Assembly (NCBI RefSeq): GCF_022346995.1 | Contig: NZ_JAKRNM010000001.1 | Span: 310,001-374,000, forward strand | DNA from: Paenibacillus sp. ACRRY | GTDB lineage: Bacteria; Bacillota; Bacilli; Paenibacillales; Paenibacillaceae | DNA length: 64,000 bases | Direction of reading: 5' to 3' | Translations under genes and position numbers: made by a program | In this document: positions 1 to 9,353 of the stretch, piece after piece | Layout of the letters: each line of letters opens with the position of its first letter | How positions within the stretch are numbered: position 1 is the stretch's first letter | Notes under the pieces: generated by a model | Database searches by the model: none | What the model was told of the DNA's origin: nothing | The model's input: only the letters and a program-made list of their open reading frames with translations

Positions 1-87
1 TTTTTGTTCGATGAATCACATGCTCCCAAACCGGCTTATGAGCGCGTCGCGCAGATTCCGAAGCAAGCTGCAATGGAGAAAAAGTGA
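1..87 (+). CDS. C-terminal end of a GH10-like endo-xylanase (partial)
   Basis: Frame 1 is open from the window edge to a TGA at 85-87 and encodes 28 residues. It contains LFDE followed by PKPAY, the usual last-strand and tail motif of GH10 xylanases (LFD...PKPAYW). The rest of the gene lies outside the window. A GH10 gene directly before a GH43 gene is the arrangement known from Paenibacillus aldouronate-utilisation clusters (aguA-xynA2-xynB in strain JDR-2), where the GH10 enzyme is intracellular and acts on imported oligosaccharides. Only the tail is visible, so family is probable and localisation cannot be judged. Confidence 0.6.
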   Translation, partial: FLFDESHAPKPAYERVAQIPKQAAMEKK

Positions 88-157
88 TACTTATATCGTT
101 AAAGCGTCCGAAAATAAATTTGGAATTGAATCATCTCTTTTGAAAGGGAGTATTTGA

Positions 158-1144
158 ATGTCTGAAGTGCCTAAACCGCATCAACCGTTAGTCACCCACA
201 TCTATACTGCAGATCCATCAGCGCATGTTTTTGAAGATCGGATCTATATCTATCCATCTCATGATCTGGATCATGACGGTCCGGTGAATGACAACGGAGA
301 CCAATACAAAATGGAGGATTACCATGTCTTGTCCATGGCCGATCTGAACTCACCGGTCGTGGATCATGGTGAAGTGCTGCACGTTAAGGATGTCCCGTGG
401 GCATCCAGTCAGATGTGGGCGCCAGATGCAGCATACAAAAACGGGAAATATTATCTGTTTTTCCCCGCACGCGATCATGATGGCATCTTCCGGATCGGTG
501 TAGCAACAAGCTCTTCTCCCCAAGGTCCATTCCAACCGGAGGAGCAGTACATCCCAGGCAGCTTCAGCATTGACCCTGCCGTATTCATTGATGAGGACAA
601 CGAAGCCTACATGCTCTTTGGCGGCCTGTGGGGCGGTCAGTTGGAGAAGTGGCAGACGGGAAGCTACGTGGAAGATGCTGAAGGTCCTGCTCCGGATGCG
701 CCTGCGCTTGGCCCAAGAATTGCCAAGCTCAGCGAGGATATGCTCTCTATGTCTAAGGAAGCATTGGAAATTGTAATCCTGGATCAGGAAGGCAAGCCGC
801 TTACCGCGAGCAACGAAGAATGCAGATATTTCGAAGGACCATGGATGCACAAGTACAATGGCAAGTATTACTTGTCTTACTCCACTGGAACAACGCACAA
901 GCTGGTATATGCTACAGGTGACAATCCTATGGGACCATTCACGTTCCAGGGCACCATATTACCGCCTGTTTTGGGATGGACAACACATCATTCCATTGTT
1001 CAATTTGAGGATAAATGGTATTTATTTTATCATGACTGTTCTCTGTCCGGTGGTGTCGATTACAAGCGCTGTGTCAAATTTGCCGAACTGACGTATAACT
1101 CCGATGGAACCATTCGTATGATTGATCCATACCCGGAAAAATAA
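158..1144 (+). CDS. GH43 beta-xylosidase / alpha-L-arabinofuranosidase
   Basis: A 328-residue single-domain GH43 five-bladed propeller without signal peptide, so cytoplasmic. The three expected acids are visible: D19 (TADPS, general base), D139 (SIDPAVF, pKa modulator) and E226 (YFEGPW, general acid). Family members remove xylose or arabinose from the non-reducing end of xylo-oligosaccharides. The start is the ATG at 158, preceded by GAAAGGGAG with good spacing. It lies 70 bases after a GH10-like gene and is probably co-transcribed; this matches the xynB position in aldouronate clusters. The family call is firm; xylosidase versus arabinofuranosidase cannot be settled from sequence alone. Confidence 0.9.
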   Translation: MSEVPKPHQPLVTHIYTADPSAHVFEDRIYIYPSHDLDHDGPVNDNGDQYKMEDYHVLSMADLNSPVVDHGEVLHVKDVPWASSQMWAPDAAYKNGKYYLFFPARDHDGIFRIGVATSSSPQGPFQPEEQYIPGSFSIDPAVFIDEDNEAYMLFGGLWGGQLEKWQTGSYVEDAEGPAPDAPALGPRIAKLSEDMLSMSKEALEIVILDQEGKPLTASNEECRYFEGPWMHKYNGKYYLSYSTGTTHKLVYATGDNPMGPFTFQGTILPPVLGWTTHHSIVQFEDKWYLFYHDCSLSGGVDYKRCVKFAELTYNSDGTIRMIDPYPEK

Positions 1145-1153
1145 CAAGTTTAA

Positions 1154-1174
1154 GGGGGGCCTCACGGGCCTCCC
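1154..1174 (+). terminator. GC-rich hairpin after the GH43 gene
   Basis: Eight base pairs (GGGGGGCC with GGCCTCCC, one G-U pair) around a five-base loop, ten bases after the stop codon. No clear U-run follows, so it may be a weak terminator or a 3' end stabiliser. Confidence 0.45.
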
Positions 1175-1269
1175 TAGTTATATAATCATACCTTGAAGCC
1201 GACCTATAAAATCTTTTTTTGAGCTTGTATTTGGTTTTAAAGAGAAGATCATATTATCTTATCTATTAT

Positions 1270-1283
1270 TGAAAGCGCTTAAC
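1270..1283 (+). promoter_or_regulatory. cre-like box upstream of the second GH43 gene
   Basis: TGAAAGCGCTTAAC fits 12 of 14 positions of the CcpA site consensus TGWAANCGNTNWCA, including the whole AAAGCGCTT core. It lies about 160 bases before the GTG-rich leader of the 1445 gene. The rest of the 300-base gap (1145-1444) is AT-rich and shows no further convincing element. CcpA control is inference. Confidence 0.5.
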
Positions 1284-1444
1284 TCCCAGAGTCAACCTTC
1301 ATCATAATGGAGAAAGATGTTATTTTTTTCTGTCGCTTCTGGATTAAAACATGTAAAATGATTTTGACTGAAGAGTCAATGTTTGAATTGCTAATTTTAA
1401 CGATATTTTTAAACTATTCATAAATAAGCGGGGTGTATTAAGGC

Positions 1445-2980
1445 ATGGTTCATCACAATCCGATTCTATGGGCCGATTATCCAGATCTCGATGTTATCCG
1501 CATAGAAGATACGTATTACATGGTGAGTACGACGATGCATATGATGCCAGGATGTGTCATCCTGCGTTCATATGATCTGATGCAGTGGGAAGTGGCTACT
1601 CATGTGTATGATAGACTGGATGACACGCCCGCCCAAAGACTGGAAGACGGTAAGCAGATTTATAGTAAAGGAATGTGGGCAGCTTCACTTCGGTATCATC
1701 AAGGGACTTTTTATGTAATCTTTGTAGCCAACGATACGCGAAAGACGTATTTGTACACCTCTTCATCTATATTAGGGCCATGGAACAAACGCATTGTTGA
1801 GGGCTTTTATCATGATTGCTCACTTTTCTTTGACGATGACGACCGGGTATATCTGGTACATGGTAATACCGAAATTCATCTGATCGAGTTAAAGGCTGAT
1901 CTGTCAGGACCTAAACCGGGGGGATTGCAGCGATTAATCGTTAAAGAGCGAGAGCCTTTCCATCTGGGTTACGAGGGAGCCCATTTCTATAAAATCAATG
2001 GGAAGTATTATGTGTTCCTGATTCACATTTCGAAAGAGGCGGGACGAAGAACACAGGCTTACTTCATGGCGGATACGATAGACGGTGAATTTGTCGGTGG
2101 GGAAGTTTTTAACGATGATATGGGTTATTTCAATTCAGGTGTTGCGCAAGGTGGGATTGTGGATACACCGGATGGAGAATGGTATGCCATGCTGTTTCAG
2201 GATCATGGTGCGGTGGGTCGTATTCCAGTACTTGTTCCCCTGCATTTTGATGGCAGCATACCCGTTTTTGCAAGCAAGGCACCAAAAGAAATCGATATTC
2301 CTAGCACAAGGCCGGGTTATCAATACAGCCCACTGGTAGGCAGCGACGATTTCAGTTATCACATTGGAGAAGACGGTAGAGTACGGCTGCGTGATTTTTG
2401 GCAGTGGAATCATACGCCCCATGATGAGCTTTGGACTGTAACCGAGAAGCCTGGTACATATCGTATTCGGAGCGGTCAGCTCAGTCCGAACTTAACGTTT
2501 GCTGTAAATACATTAACCCAGCGCGCGATGGGACCTGCATGTACGGTTAACGTGACACTGGATGGTAGCGGATTAAACGATGGTGATTATGCAGGAATAT
2601 GTTTTTTAATAGGAACTTACGGTTTGATTGCTTTAACAAGGGATGAGGGACAGTTTTACCTTGTCATGCAGGCGCGGGAAAGTCAGGATCCCAGCATATT
2701 CGGGAATTTGATTGATCAGGAGCCAGCGACGGAACATGCACGAATCCCCGTAGCCGGGCCGGTCGTTACGCTCCAGGCGTCAGGTCATTTTGTGAATAAT
2801 CAGGATGAGTGTTCATTTGCCTACCTTGATGATACGGAGTGGAAGCCTATTGGCATCCCCCACAAGATGTTCTATAAATTGGACCATTTTATGGGCTGCC
2901 GGATTGGCTTATTCCTCTACTCAACGAAAGTCATTGGAGGCATGGCCGATTTCTCCAATTTTGAATACCGGGTCGTCTAG
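1445..2980 (+). CDS. GH43 glycosidase with C-terminal beta-sandwich (GH43_12-like)
   Basis: A 511-residue two-domain enzyme. Residues 1 to about 300 form the GH43 propeller with D14 (ADYPDLD), D124 (YHDCSLFF) and E177 (GYEGAH) as the expected catalytic triad. Residues from about 320 form a concanavalin-A-like sandwich typical of GH43 beta-xylosidases and arabinofuranosidases of the longer type. No signal peptide, so cytoplasmic. The start is ATG 1445 after GGGGTG. It is a separate unit from the preceding GH43 gene, being 300 bases away behind a hairpin and a cre-like box. It likely removes arabinose or xylose from imported arabinoxylan oligosaccharides. The family is clear; the exact substrate is inferred. 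Confidence 0.88.
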   Translation: MVHHNPILWADYPDLDVIRIEDTYYMVSTTMHMMPGCVILRSYDLMQWEVATHVYDRLDDTPAQRLEDGKQIYSKGMWAASLRYHQGTFYVIFVANDTRKTYLYTSSSILGPWNKRIVEGFYHDCSLFFDDDDRVYLVHGNTEIHLIELKADLSGPKPGGLQRLIVKEREPFHLGYEGAHFYKINGKYYVFLIHISKEAGRRTQAYFMADTIDGEFVGGEVFNDDMGYFNSGVAQGGIVDTPDGEWYAMLFQDHGAVGRIPVLVPLHFDGSIPVFASKAPKEIDIPSTRPGYQYSPLVGSDDFSYHIGEDGRVRLRDFWQWNHTPHDELWTVTEKPGTYRIRSGQLSPNLTFAVNTLTQRAMGPACTVNVTLDGSGLNDGDYAGICFLIGTYGLIALTRDEGQFYLVMQARESQDPSIFGNLIDQEPATEHARIPVAGPVVTLQASGHFVNNQDECSFAYLDDTEWKPIGIPHKMFYKLDHFMGCRIGLFLYSTKVIGGMADFSNFEYRVV

Positions 2981-3003
2981 GCAATAAATACACAATGGTA
3001 TAT

Positions 3004-3029
3004 AAAGTCGCCTGGTGGCGGCTTTTTGT
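3004..3029 (+). terminator. Rho-independent terminator after GH43
   Basis: AAAGTCGCC and GGCGGCTTTTT pair around a TGGT loop and run into a U-tract, 24 bases after the GH43 stop. Confidence 0.75.
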
Positions 3030-3123
3030 ACGCCTACAGATCATTAGATATAGAATGTTGAATTCCGGATGATCCATTAAATAAATGGCATGATTCATTC
3101 CAATAGAAATGGGGCAAGTTGTC

Positions 3124-4824
3124 GTGTCTAATCGATGGAAGTACAGGATAAGATGGACCTTAATTCTGCTCCTTGCGGTGCTCATGCCTGTAAGCCTTAT
3201 GCAAGGAATGTCGGAGCAGACGCAACCGTTACCCGCGGGGCAGCAGGGAGAGCCTTATGAGGATGAAGGGAAATATGTTCCGTCCATACAAGTCACTTTT
3301 GTCAGGGAAACAGGAGAGGAACTGGAGCGAATGGTTGAGGATTTACCGGGTGAAAGTCTGATAGATAATCGCTGGACACGCTTATATGAAGAAGAACTCG
3401 GTATTCAGATTCGTTATGACTGGATCGCAACGGGTGACGTTTACAATCAGAAGCTGGGGGTAGCCCTTGCTTCAGGCCGTTTCCCTGACGTTGTCAAAGT
3501 AAACCCATACCAGCTCAGGCAGTTAAGCAATGCCGGATTGATTGAAGACCTGACCGAAGTGTACCAGACGCAAGCCACTCCTCTTACCAAAAAAATATTG
3601 GAGGCTGAGGGAAGAGGTGCATTCGACGCCGCTACCATAAACGGTAGACTGATGGCCATCCCTGAATCGTCATCTTCCATTGAAACGGCGCAGTATCTGT
3701 GGATCAGAAAGGATTGGCTGGAAAAATTGGACCTAAAGCCGCCCAAAACGATGGAGGATGTCCTGAACATATCGGAAGCGTTCACCAAAGGGGACCCTGA
3801 TGGTAACGGGCAAAACGACACCTATGGAATGGCAATGACGAGTTATTTGTGGGATCCCGTCATGGGCGTATCCGGATTCATGGCGGGTTACGAGGCTTAT
3901 CCGAATATCTGGATCAAGGACAAGAAGGGGAATCTCGTTTATGGTGGCATACAATCAGAGGTCAAAAAAGCGCTTGAGATGCTGCGGAACTTATACCTTA
4001 ATGGCCAGGTGGATCCCGAGTTTGCCTACAAAAACGGAAGCAAGGAGTCTCGACTGGTTCAGGACGGTAAAATAGGCATGCTGTATGGTGAACAGTGGAC
4101 CCCATTCATGCTTCAGACTACGCGCGATAAGGACCCGGGAGCAGAGTGGCATGCATACCCTCTTGTGGCCGAGTCTGGAAAAGTCATACGGGTCCCGCTG
4201 CGTTCCAATACAGGACAATATTTTGCCGTAAAAAAAGGATTTGCGCATCCTGAGGTCATCGTCAAGCTTATGAATCTGCATCTGGAAAAAAACTGGGGTG
4301 AACAAGCTGAGTATGAAAAGTACTACAATGATGACTCACTTGCCGTGTGGAAGCTTTCGCCAGTAACTCCGTTTCCAGGAACCAAAAACATAGATGCTTA
4401 CAGAGATATTCGTGACGCCACAGAAAAAGGAGATTACTCCAGCCTGGAGAATGAAGCACTTGCGATCCACAAACGAATAGTTGCTTATGACTCCGAAGGC
4501 GTAAAGAGTGGATGGGGATGGAAACAGACCTATGGCCCTTCGGGTGCTTTTAGCATTGCCGATGCCTATGACTTGAACGGGCAGCTGATGTACGACGAAT
4601 ATACGGGGGGGATAACTGAAAGCATGGTTGACCGGCAAATTATTCTACGAGATCTCCAGCTTGAAGCCTACATGAATATTATCCTTGGTTCACCCCTCGA
4701 AGAGTTTGATCGGTTCGTTGACGATTGGTACAAGTTGGGTGGGGAAGAAATTACATCGGAGGTGAATGCGTGGTTCAGAACCAATGGTGGAGGGGATCAC
4801 GGCTCGTTGGCATCTTCGAATTAA
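3124..4824 (+). CDS. LplA-type sugar-binding protein lacking a lipobox cysteine
   Basis: About 566 residues with the fold and length of LplA/YtcQ-type solute-binding proteins (for example TAWLRKDWL-like WIRKDWLEKL, DPDGNGQNDTYG and a C-terminal FVDDWYKLGG segment). The N-terminus has basic residues and one hydrophobic helix but no cysteine, so it is either secreted or held by an uncleaved helix rather than being lipidated. An ATG at 3109 in the same frame has no ribosome site; the GTG at 3124 is preceded by GGGG at nine bases and leaves a compact signal sequence, so it is preferred, though not certain. It is followed after 43 bases by a YesM-type kinase and a YesN-type regulator, with no permease genes. 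This suggests a role in sugar sensing, or as an extra binding protein, but that is inference. Confidence 0.8.
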   Translation: MSNRWKYRIRWTLILLLAVLMPVSLMQGMSEQTQPLPAGQQGEPYEDEGKYVPSIQVTFVRETGEELERMVEDLPGESLIDNRWTRLYEEELGIQIRYDWIATGDVYNQKLGVALASGRFPDVVKVNPYQLRQLSNAGLIEDLTEVYQTQATPLTKKILEAEGRGAFDAATINGRLMAIPESSSSIETAQYLWIRKDWLEKLDLKPPKTMEDVLNISEAFTKGDPDGNGQNDTYGMAMTSYLWDPVMGVSGFMAGYEAYPNIWIKDKKGNLVYGGIQSEVKKALEMLRNLYLNGQVDPEFAYKNGSKESRLVQDGKIGMLYGEQWTPFMLQTTRDKDPGAEWHAYPLVAESGKVIRVPLRSNTGQYFAVKKGFAHPEVIVKLMNLHLEKNWGEQAEYEKYYNDDSLAVWKLSPVTPFPGTKNIDAYRDIRDATEKGDYSSLENEALAIHKRIVAYDSEGVKSGWGWKQTYGPSGAFSIADAYDLNGQLMYDEYTGGITESMVDRQIILRDLQLEAYMNIILGSPLEEFDRFVDDWYKLGGEEITSEVNAWFRTNGGGDHGSLASSN

Positions 4825-4867
4825 TTCACAAACCTTTTCGCGGTTTGGTTCACAGGAGGTGAAAGGG

Positions 4868-6610
4868 TTGTTTAGGATCCCTGCCCAGTCGTGGCTCAAT
4901 AGCATATTTGCAAGACTAATCATGACCTACCTGGCGTTTGTCATTCCACTGATTCTTCTCGGCGTATATCTATACCACTGGAGTTATGATACTGCAAGCC
5001 AGGAAATATCCTTGTCGACAGATCGGCGTTTGAACCAATTTGCCATGGAGCTGAACAGGGAGATCGAATGGATGGAGCTGCAGCAGTTCGACATCGCGGA
5101 AGACCGCAAACTGAACCGGCTTGCGATTCTATGGAACATGATGGATCAAGTGGAACGACGTGAAACGTTGAATTATTTATCGGAACGATTGGCTGCTTTC
5201 AAAAACAGCAGTGCTTACATCAGGAACGTTTACGTACATATCCCTTCAGTCAACAAGAGCGTATCGGCCGTGCAGGGCATTGATGACTTTGATCAGGAAT
5301 CCTTTAGCTACTTTAGCTCAACCCGAGAAGAAAAAGGGATTCGCTTTACTGTGAAAGGGGACAGCCTGAATCTCAGCGCTGTGAGACTAACAGGCCAAAT
5401 AGGTGAGGATCCGCTGTTTGTTGTCCAAGTGGAACTGGATAACGCTGAAGTTCAGAATGAATTGTCACAGCTTAATCTTTATCCCGAGAGTGCAACATTG
5501 CTGATTGAGGACCAAACGGGGCTTGCCATCTCGGACCAGCGGCGTGATGCCATTCTGTCCAGTCACAGCAAGTCCAGTCTTACGAATTCGCAAAGCAACT
5601 TTCAGGTGAGTGTGGACGATACCGTGTATCATGTGAACCAGCTTCATATAAGTACGCTGGGCTTGTCCGTAGCCACCTATTTGCCGGAGGAAATCGTAAC
5701 CAAACCTCTCAGCAGATTTGTTCAATGGGCCTGGATTTTTGCCATCACTTCATTCATCGCCATCGCAGCGTATCTGTATTCCAGCTACAAGCTGATCCAC
5801 ATGCCGCTGCTGCTGCTAGTCAAAAGGTTCAAGAAAATGGAGGGAGGCGTGCTGGATATTCCAATCAACCATCATCGAAAAGACGAATTCGGTTTTTTGT
5901 ACAGCCGTTTCAATCTTATGATCGAAAATCTCCGGCAGCTGATTGACCGTGATTTCAAAATGACCATGATGATGCAGCGGGCCGAATTAAAACAGCTTCA
6001 ATCCCAGATTAATCCACATTTTCTGTACAATAGCTTCTTTATTTTGAATTCCCTCGCCAGAACAGGAGATACGGATCGCATCGAACAATTTACGAACATG
6101 CTTGGCGAGTATTTCCGCTTCATCACCCGAAACGGGACCGATCATGTTCCCTTGAAGGAGGAGGTGGAGCATTCAAGAATCTATACGGAAATTCAGCAGC
6201 TGCGATTCTCCAGACGTATTAAGGTGGACTTCGGGCAGGTACCCCTGGAGATGGAACAGATTCAGGTACCCAGGCTGATTATTCAGCCGATTATTGAGAA
6301 TGCTTACGAGCACAGTCTTGAAAAAAATACAGATATGGGTCTCTTGCGCGTACATTTCTATATGGAGGAATCCTTTATCGAATTTGTCGTGGAAGACAAC
6401 GGTAACGAGCTGCGCATGGAAGATATTGAGCTCCTCCAAGAACGGCTGCTGAATGAAACAAGTACAGATGAAATGACCGGATTAATGAATATACACCGGC
6501 GCCTTAGACTGACCTATGGGGAAAAAAGCGGTCTTTTTCTCTCCAAGAGTGAGCTGCAGGGGCTCAGAGTCGCTGTTCGGATTCAGGCGGAAGGAAGGGG
6601 AGACGAATGA
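4868..6610 (+). CDS. YesM-type sensor histidine kinase
   Basis: About 580 residues: transmembrane helix near the N-terminus (FARLIMTYLAFVIPLILL), an extracellular sensor region of roughly 250 residues, a second helix (WIFAITSFIAIAAYLY), HAMP, then a His_kinase domain with the phospho-histidine in INPHFLYN (codon 6017-6019) and an HATPase domain with an IIENAYEH N-box. The frame is open further upstream, but the best start is TTG 4868, eight bases after AGGAGG; this avoids a 59-base overlap with the preceding gene. It forms one unit with the binding-protein gene before it and the regulator after it. Family members sense sugars, often through solute-binding proteins, and control ABC importers or glycosidases. 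Ligand unknown; xylo-oligosaccharide is a reasonable guess from context. Confidence 0.9.
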   Translation: MFRIPAQSWLNSIFARLIMTYLAFVIPLILLGVYLYHWSYDTASQEISLSTDRRLNQFAMELNREIEWMELQQFDIAEDRKLNRLAILWNMMDQVERRETLNYLSERLAAFKNSSAYIRNVYVHIPSVNKSVSAVQGIDDFDQESFSYFSSTREEKGIRFTVKGDSLNLSAVRLTGQIGEDPLFVVQVELDNAEVQNELSQLNLYPESATLLIEDQTGLAISDQRRDAILSSHSKSSLTNSQSNFQVSVDDTVYHVNQLHISTLGLSVATYLPEEIVTKPLSRFVQWAWIFAITSFIAIAAYLYSSYKLIHMPLLLLVKRFKKMEGGVLDIPINHHRKDEFGFLYSRFNLMIENLRQLIDRDFKMTMMMQRAELKQLQSQINPHFLYNSFFILNSLARTGDTDRIEQFTNMLGEYFRFITRNGTDHVPLKEEVEHSRIYTEIQQLRFSRRIKVDFGQVPLEMEQIQVPRLIIQPIIENAYEHSLEKNTDMGLLRVHFYMEESFIEFVVEDNGNELRMEDIELLQERLLNETSTDEMTGLMNIHRRLRLTYGEKSGLFLSKSELQGLRVAVRIQAEGRGDE

Positions 6611-6613
6611 CGA

Positions 6614-8236
6614 ATGTATAGACTTTTAATCGTGGACGATGAGGAAATTATAACGGATAGTCTGTATGAGACGTTTGCCAGATATATGCCAGACAGCCTT
6701 GACGTGTGCAAAGCCTATTCAGCTGCGGAGGCGTTATCTTGGATGCGGCGCTCCAGGATCGACATTGTTCTGACAGATATCCGCATGCCGGGAACAAGCG
6801 GTCTGGAGCTGACCGAGGAGATTCAGGCCCGATGGCCTCAATGCCGCGTTATTTTCTTGACAGGACACAGTGATTTTGATTATGCCTACAAGGCTTTTCA
6901 AATGGGCAACGTAAGGTATTTACTCAAAACGGAGGGCTATGACAAAGTGATGACCGTCGTCGAACAGGTCATCGAAGAGATTCGGCAAAGTCATACCATG
7001 AATGAAGTGCTGGAACAGTCTGATGAGATTACTTCCAGATTAGCCGCGCTGCAGCAAGAGGAATATGTGCGTAAGCTTCTTCAGCAGTGTAAGCCGGCCG
7101 GTTCAGCAGATGAGATTCAAGCTGAACTGACGCGAAGAAACATTGAATTGCATGCCGATTCCCCGGTCTTCCTGGTGCTTGGACGCTTCAACACGATGCC
7201 TGTAAACCCCGCTGATCTCGAACATGTTCAGGCATCCATTCGAGTGATCGGCTCTTCGCTTATCCGTGAACATGCGATATCTGCCAGCGTAACCGATCAT
7301 TATGGCGATGCCGTCTGGCTGATTCAACCGAATAGAGAGAACGTCAGCGGGGACGATCATTTTGTCACCTATGTCGAAGGTACATTGGAACTGGTTCAAG
7401 AAGCTTGCCAGTCCTCTTTAGGTGTATCCATAGCATTCGCATTAAGCGGACAGGGCTGTCCATGGTCTCAAATTCCAAGACAATACGAACGTTTGCGTCT
7501 CCTGCAATGGATGAAGATCGGGGACGGGGTATCCATGGTGTTAACAGATAAAACCGAAGAACCTGCAGTGGGGGCTTCCAAGGAATACATCCGCATTTCA
7601 AGCCGGATCGAAATAATGATCGGATATTTGGAAACCGGCAGGTTCCAGTCTTTTTATGACGTTTTTGAAGAGCTGGTCAACGAATTGCTGCAGCAGGATA
7701 TGATCATGGAGCGAGCGATGGAGACGTACTATCACTTGGCACTGATGCTGTACACCACATTCAATCGTTGGGGGCTTCCGAATGAGATCCCTGATCAGCG
7801 ACGCCTTCTTCATCTCGGAGATTATCGAAGTATCAGGGAGGCCGTACACAACCTGTACCAAGCTGCTGATCAGTTGGTTCAATTCAAACAGGCCAATGAA
7901 GCGGAACGGGCTAATTTGGTGACCCAAACGATATGCACGTACATCAAAAACAATCTGGAGAAGGATTTATCCTTGGTCCGACTGGCTGAAATGAATCATT
8001 TCAACCCATCCTACCTCTCACGGTTCTTCAAGCAGGAAACCGGGATCAATTTGTCTGAGTTTATTGACGATTGCCGCATTCGAAGAGCCAAGGAGCTGCT
8101 GGCCCATACGGATCTAATGGTGCGGGAGATCGCGCTGCAAGTCGGTTATGAAGCAGCTCATTCGTTTACGCGTCTGTTCAAGAAGCTGACAGGTATGACG
8201 CCGCAGGAATATCGCGAATCCTTGCTGGTTCGATAG
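6614..8236 (+). CDS. YesN-type response regulator, AraC family DNA-binding domain
   Basis: 540 residues: receiver domain at 1-120 with VDDEE, phospho-acceptor D55 (LTDIRMPG), and K105 (YLLK); a long middle region; and a C-terminal AraC double helix-turn-helix from about 440 (LSLVRLAEMNHFNPSYLSRF and the second helix REIALQVGYEAAHSFTRLFK). It starts four bases after the kinase stop with GGAAGGGGAG upstream, so the two are translationally linked and form a cognate pair. Such regulators activate nearby sugar-uptake and glycosidase genes; likely targets are the xylan genes around it, including the large operon that begins at 9476. All receiver residues are present, in contrast to the neighbouring AraC regulator at 8431. 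Confidence 0.92.
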   Translation: MYRLLIVDDEEIITDSLYETFARYMPDSLDVCKAYSAAEALSWMRRSRIDIVLTDIRMPGTSGLELTEEIQARWPQCRVIFLTGHSDFDYAYKAFQMGNVRYLLKTEGYDKVMTVVEQVIEEIRQSHTMNEVLEQSDEITSRLAALQQEEYVRKLLQQCKPAGSADEIQAELTRRNIELHADSPVFLVLGRFNTMPVNPADLEHVQASIRVIGSSLIREHAISASVTDHYGDAVWLIQPNRENVSGDDHFVTYVEGTLELVQEACQSSLGVSIAFALSGQGCPWSQIPRQYERLRLLQWMKIGDGVSMVLTDKTEEPAVGASKEYIRISSRIEIMIGYLETGRFQSFYDVFEELVNELLQQDMIMERAMETYYHLALMLYTTFNRWGLPNEIPDQRRLLHLGDYRSIREAVHNLYQAADQLVQFKQANEAERANLVTQTICTYIKNNLEKDLSLVRLAEMNHFNPSYLSRFFKQETGINLSEFIDDCRIRRAKELLAHTDLMVREIALQVGYEAAHSFTRLFKKLTGMTPQEYRESLLVR

Positions 8237-8352
8237 GGGAAATGTAAGAAACAGAAATGATTGGCTGAGACATGTTTCAAGAGTCAAGTATGCTTACGTA
8301 CATTGATTATAGGTTTACTGTCTTCATCAAATGTCATAAAGATCCGGATATG

Positions 8353-8388
8353 AAAAAAACGCAGGAGCAGTTGCTCCTGCGTTTTTTT
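8353..8388. terminator. Bidirectional terminator between two convergent regulator genes
   Basis: GCAGGAGCA and TGCTCCTGC pair around a two-base loop, with A7 before and T7 after, so it can stop transcription from both sides. Confidence 0.9.
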
Positions 8389-8430
8389 GGTTTTGTCTGG
8401 AAGCGTTCCAAATAGCAGATTAATTTATAC

Positions 8431-9216
8431 TTATGCCGAATGGGTTTTCTGTCTCCGGTAGGCATTGGGACTTGAACCGGTATATGATTTGAACTTTTTG
8501 TAGAACCAATCAATATCCTTATAACCGACCTCTACAGCTATTTCGTAGATTCGCAAACTGGTAGAGGATAGAAGCTGCATGGCTTTCTCCATACGCTGCT
8601 GAAGCAAGTAATCCGTGAAAGACATATTTTCCTCCAGCTTGAACTTCTGACCCAGGTAAGCGCAATTGAAATGCAGCATATCGGAAATTTTCCTTAGCGT
8701 GATTTCTTCCCCCAGATGATCCCGAATATAGGCTTTGACCAGGCGGATGACATGACTGGAGTTCATTGCTTTTCCGTAGATTGGAATAGGGGTTGGGGTT
8801 TTACTAGGCAAACTTGGTTTGACTGGTTCAGAGCTCAGCCTGTTCTGCATTCCAAGTAAACTATTCAGCAGATCAGAGGGCCGGACTGGACCGGACAAAT
8901 AGTCATTTACCTGATAAGCCAGCGCTTTCCGCACAAGTCGGTAGTGATCTCTTCCACCCAGCAGAAGGATTGGAATATCACTTGTTTTCCGTATGTGGTG
9001 ACATAACCACAGCCCAGCCGTATCACACCGCTCCGTGAATACAACAACAATGGCAAATTGCTGTTCAGACAAAGCAGTCAGGGCTGCAGGAGCAGAATGG
9101 ACACATTCACCGATCACATACTGCGATTTGTTATGGTTCAGCAGTTGCTGAAGTTCTCTGCACCAACGGCGACTGTAATCGACAAGCAGCATATTGTACA
9201 AGAAGCATGACCTCAC
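8431..9216 (-). CDS. AraC-family regulator with degenerate receiver domain
   Basis: 261 residues. The N-terminal 120 residues keep the layout of a response-regulator receiver, but key residues are changed. The acidic pocket reads LLVDYS instead of VDDE, the phospho-acceptor position in AIVVVFTER is Phe, and the switch lysine in DYLSGPV is Gly. A linker leads to a good AraC helix-turn-helix pair (ITLRKISDMLHFN and IYEIAVEVGYKDIDWF). It probably works without phosphorylation. It is divergent from the 9476 operon, with cre-like boxes and a promoter between them, so it may control that operon. The start is unclear: GTG 9216 sits on top of GGAAGG, while an in-frame TTG and ATG follow within eight codons. 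Confidence 0.85.
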   Translation of the reverse strand: MRSCFLYNMLLVDYSRRWCRELQQLLNHNKSQYVIGECVHSAPAALTALSEQQFAIVVVFTERCDTAGLWLCHHIRKTSDIPILLLGGRDHYRLVRKALAYQVNDYLSGPVRPSDLLNSLLGMQNRLSSEPVKPSLPSKTPTPIPIYGKAMNSSHVIRLVKAYIRDHLGEEITLRKISDMLHFNCAYLGQKFKLEENMSFTDYLLQQRMEKAMQLLSSTSLRIYEIAVEVGYKDIDWFYKKFKSYTGSSPNAYRRQKTHSA

Positions 9217-9280
9217 CTTCCTGAATTTCGTGCGGGCGTTTCATCTCTGGATAAAGGCATAATTTTATTATGGGAATAAA

Positions 9281-9294
9281 AGAAAGCGCATACA
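9281..9294 (+). promoter_or_regulatory. cre-like box in the divergent regulatory region
   Basis: AGAAAGCGCATACA matches 12 of 14 positions of the CcpA consensus. It lies 65 bases upstream of the AraC gene start, within its likely promoter. Confidence 0.4.
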
Positions 9295-9353
9295 ATGTGC
9301 AACTTTTTGCAGACAGTGCATTTCTTTACCAATTCCCATTAAAAAGACAGCGT

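Noticed and set aside
8390..8420. TGGAAGCGTTCCAA near 8398, resembling a cre box
   Set aside because: Only 11 of 14 consensus positions fit, and it lies just beyond the 3' end of the AraC gene, far from any promoter.
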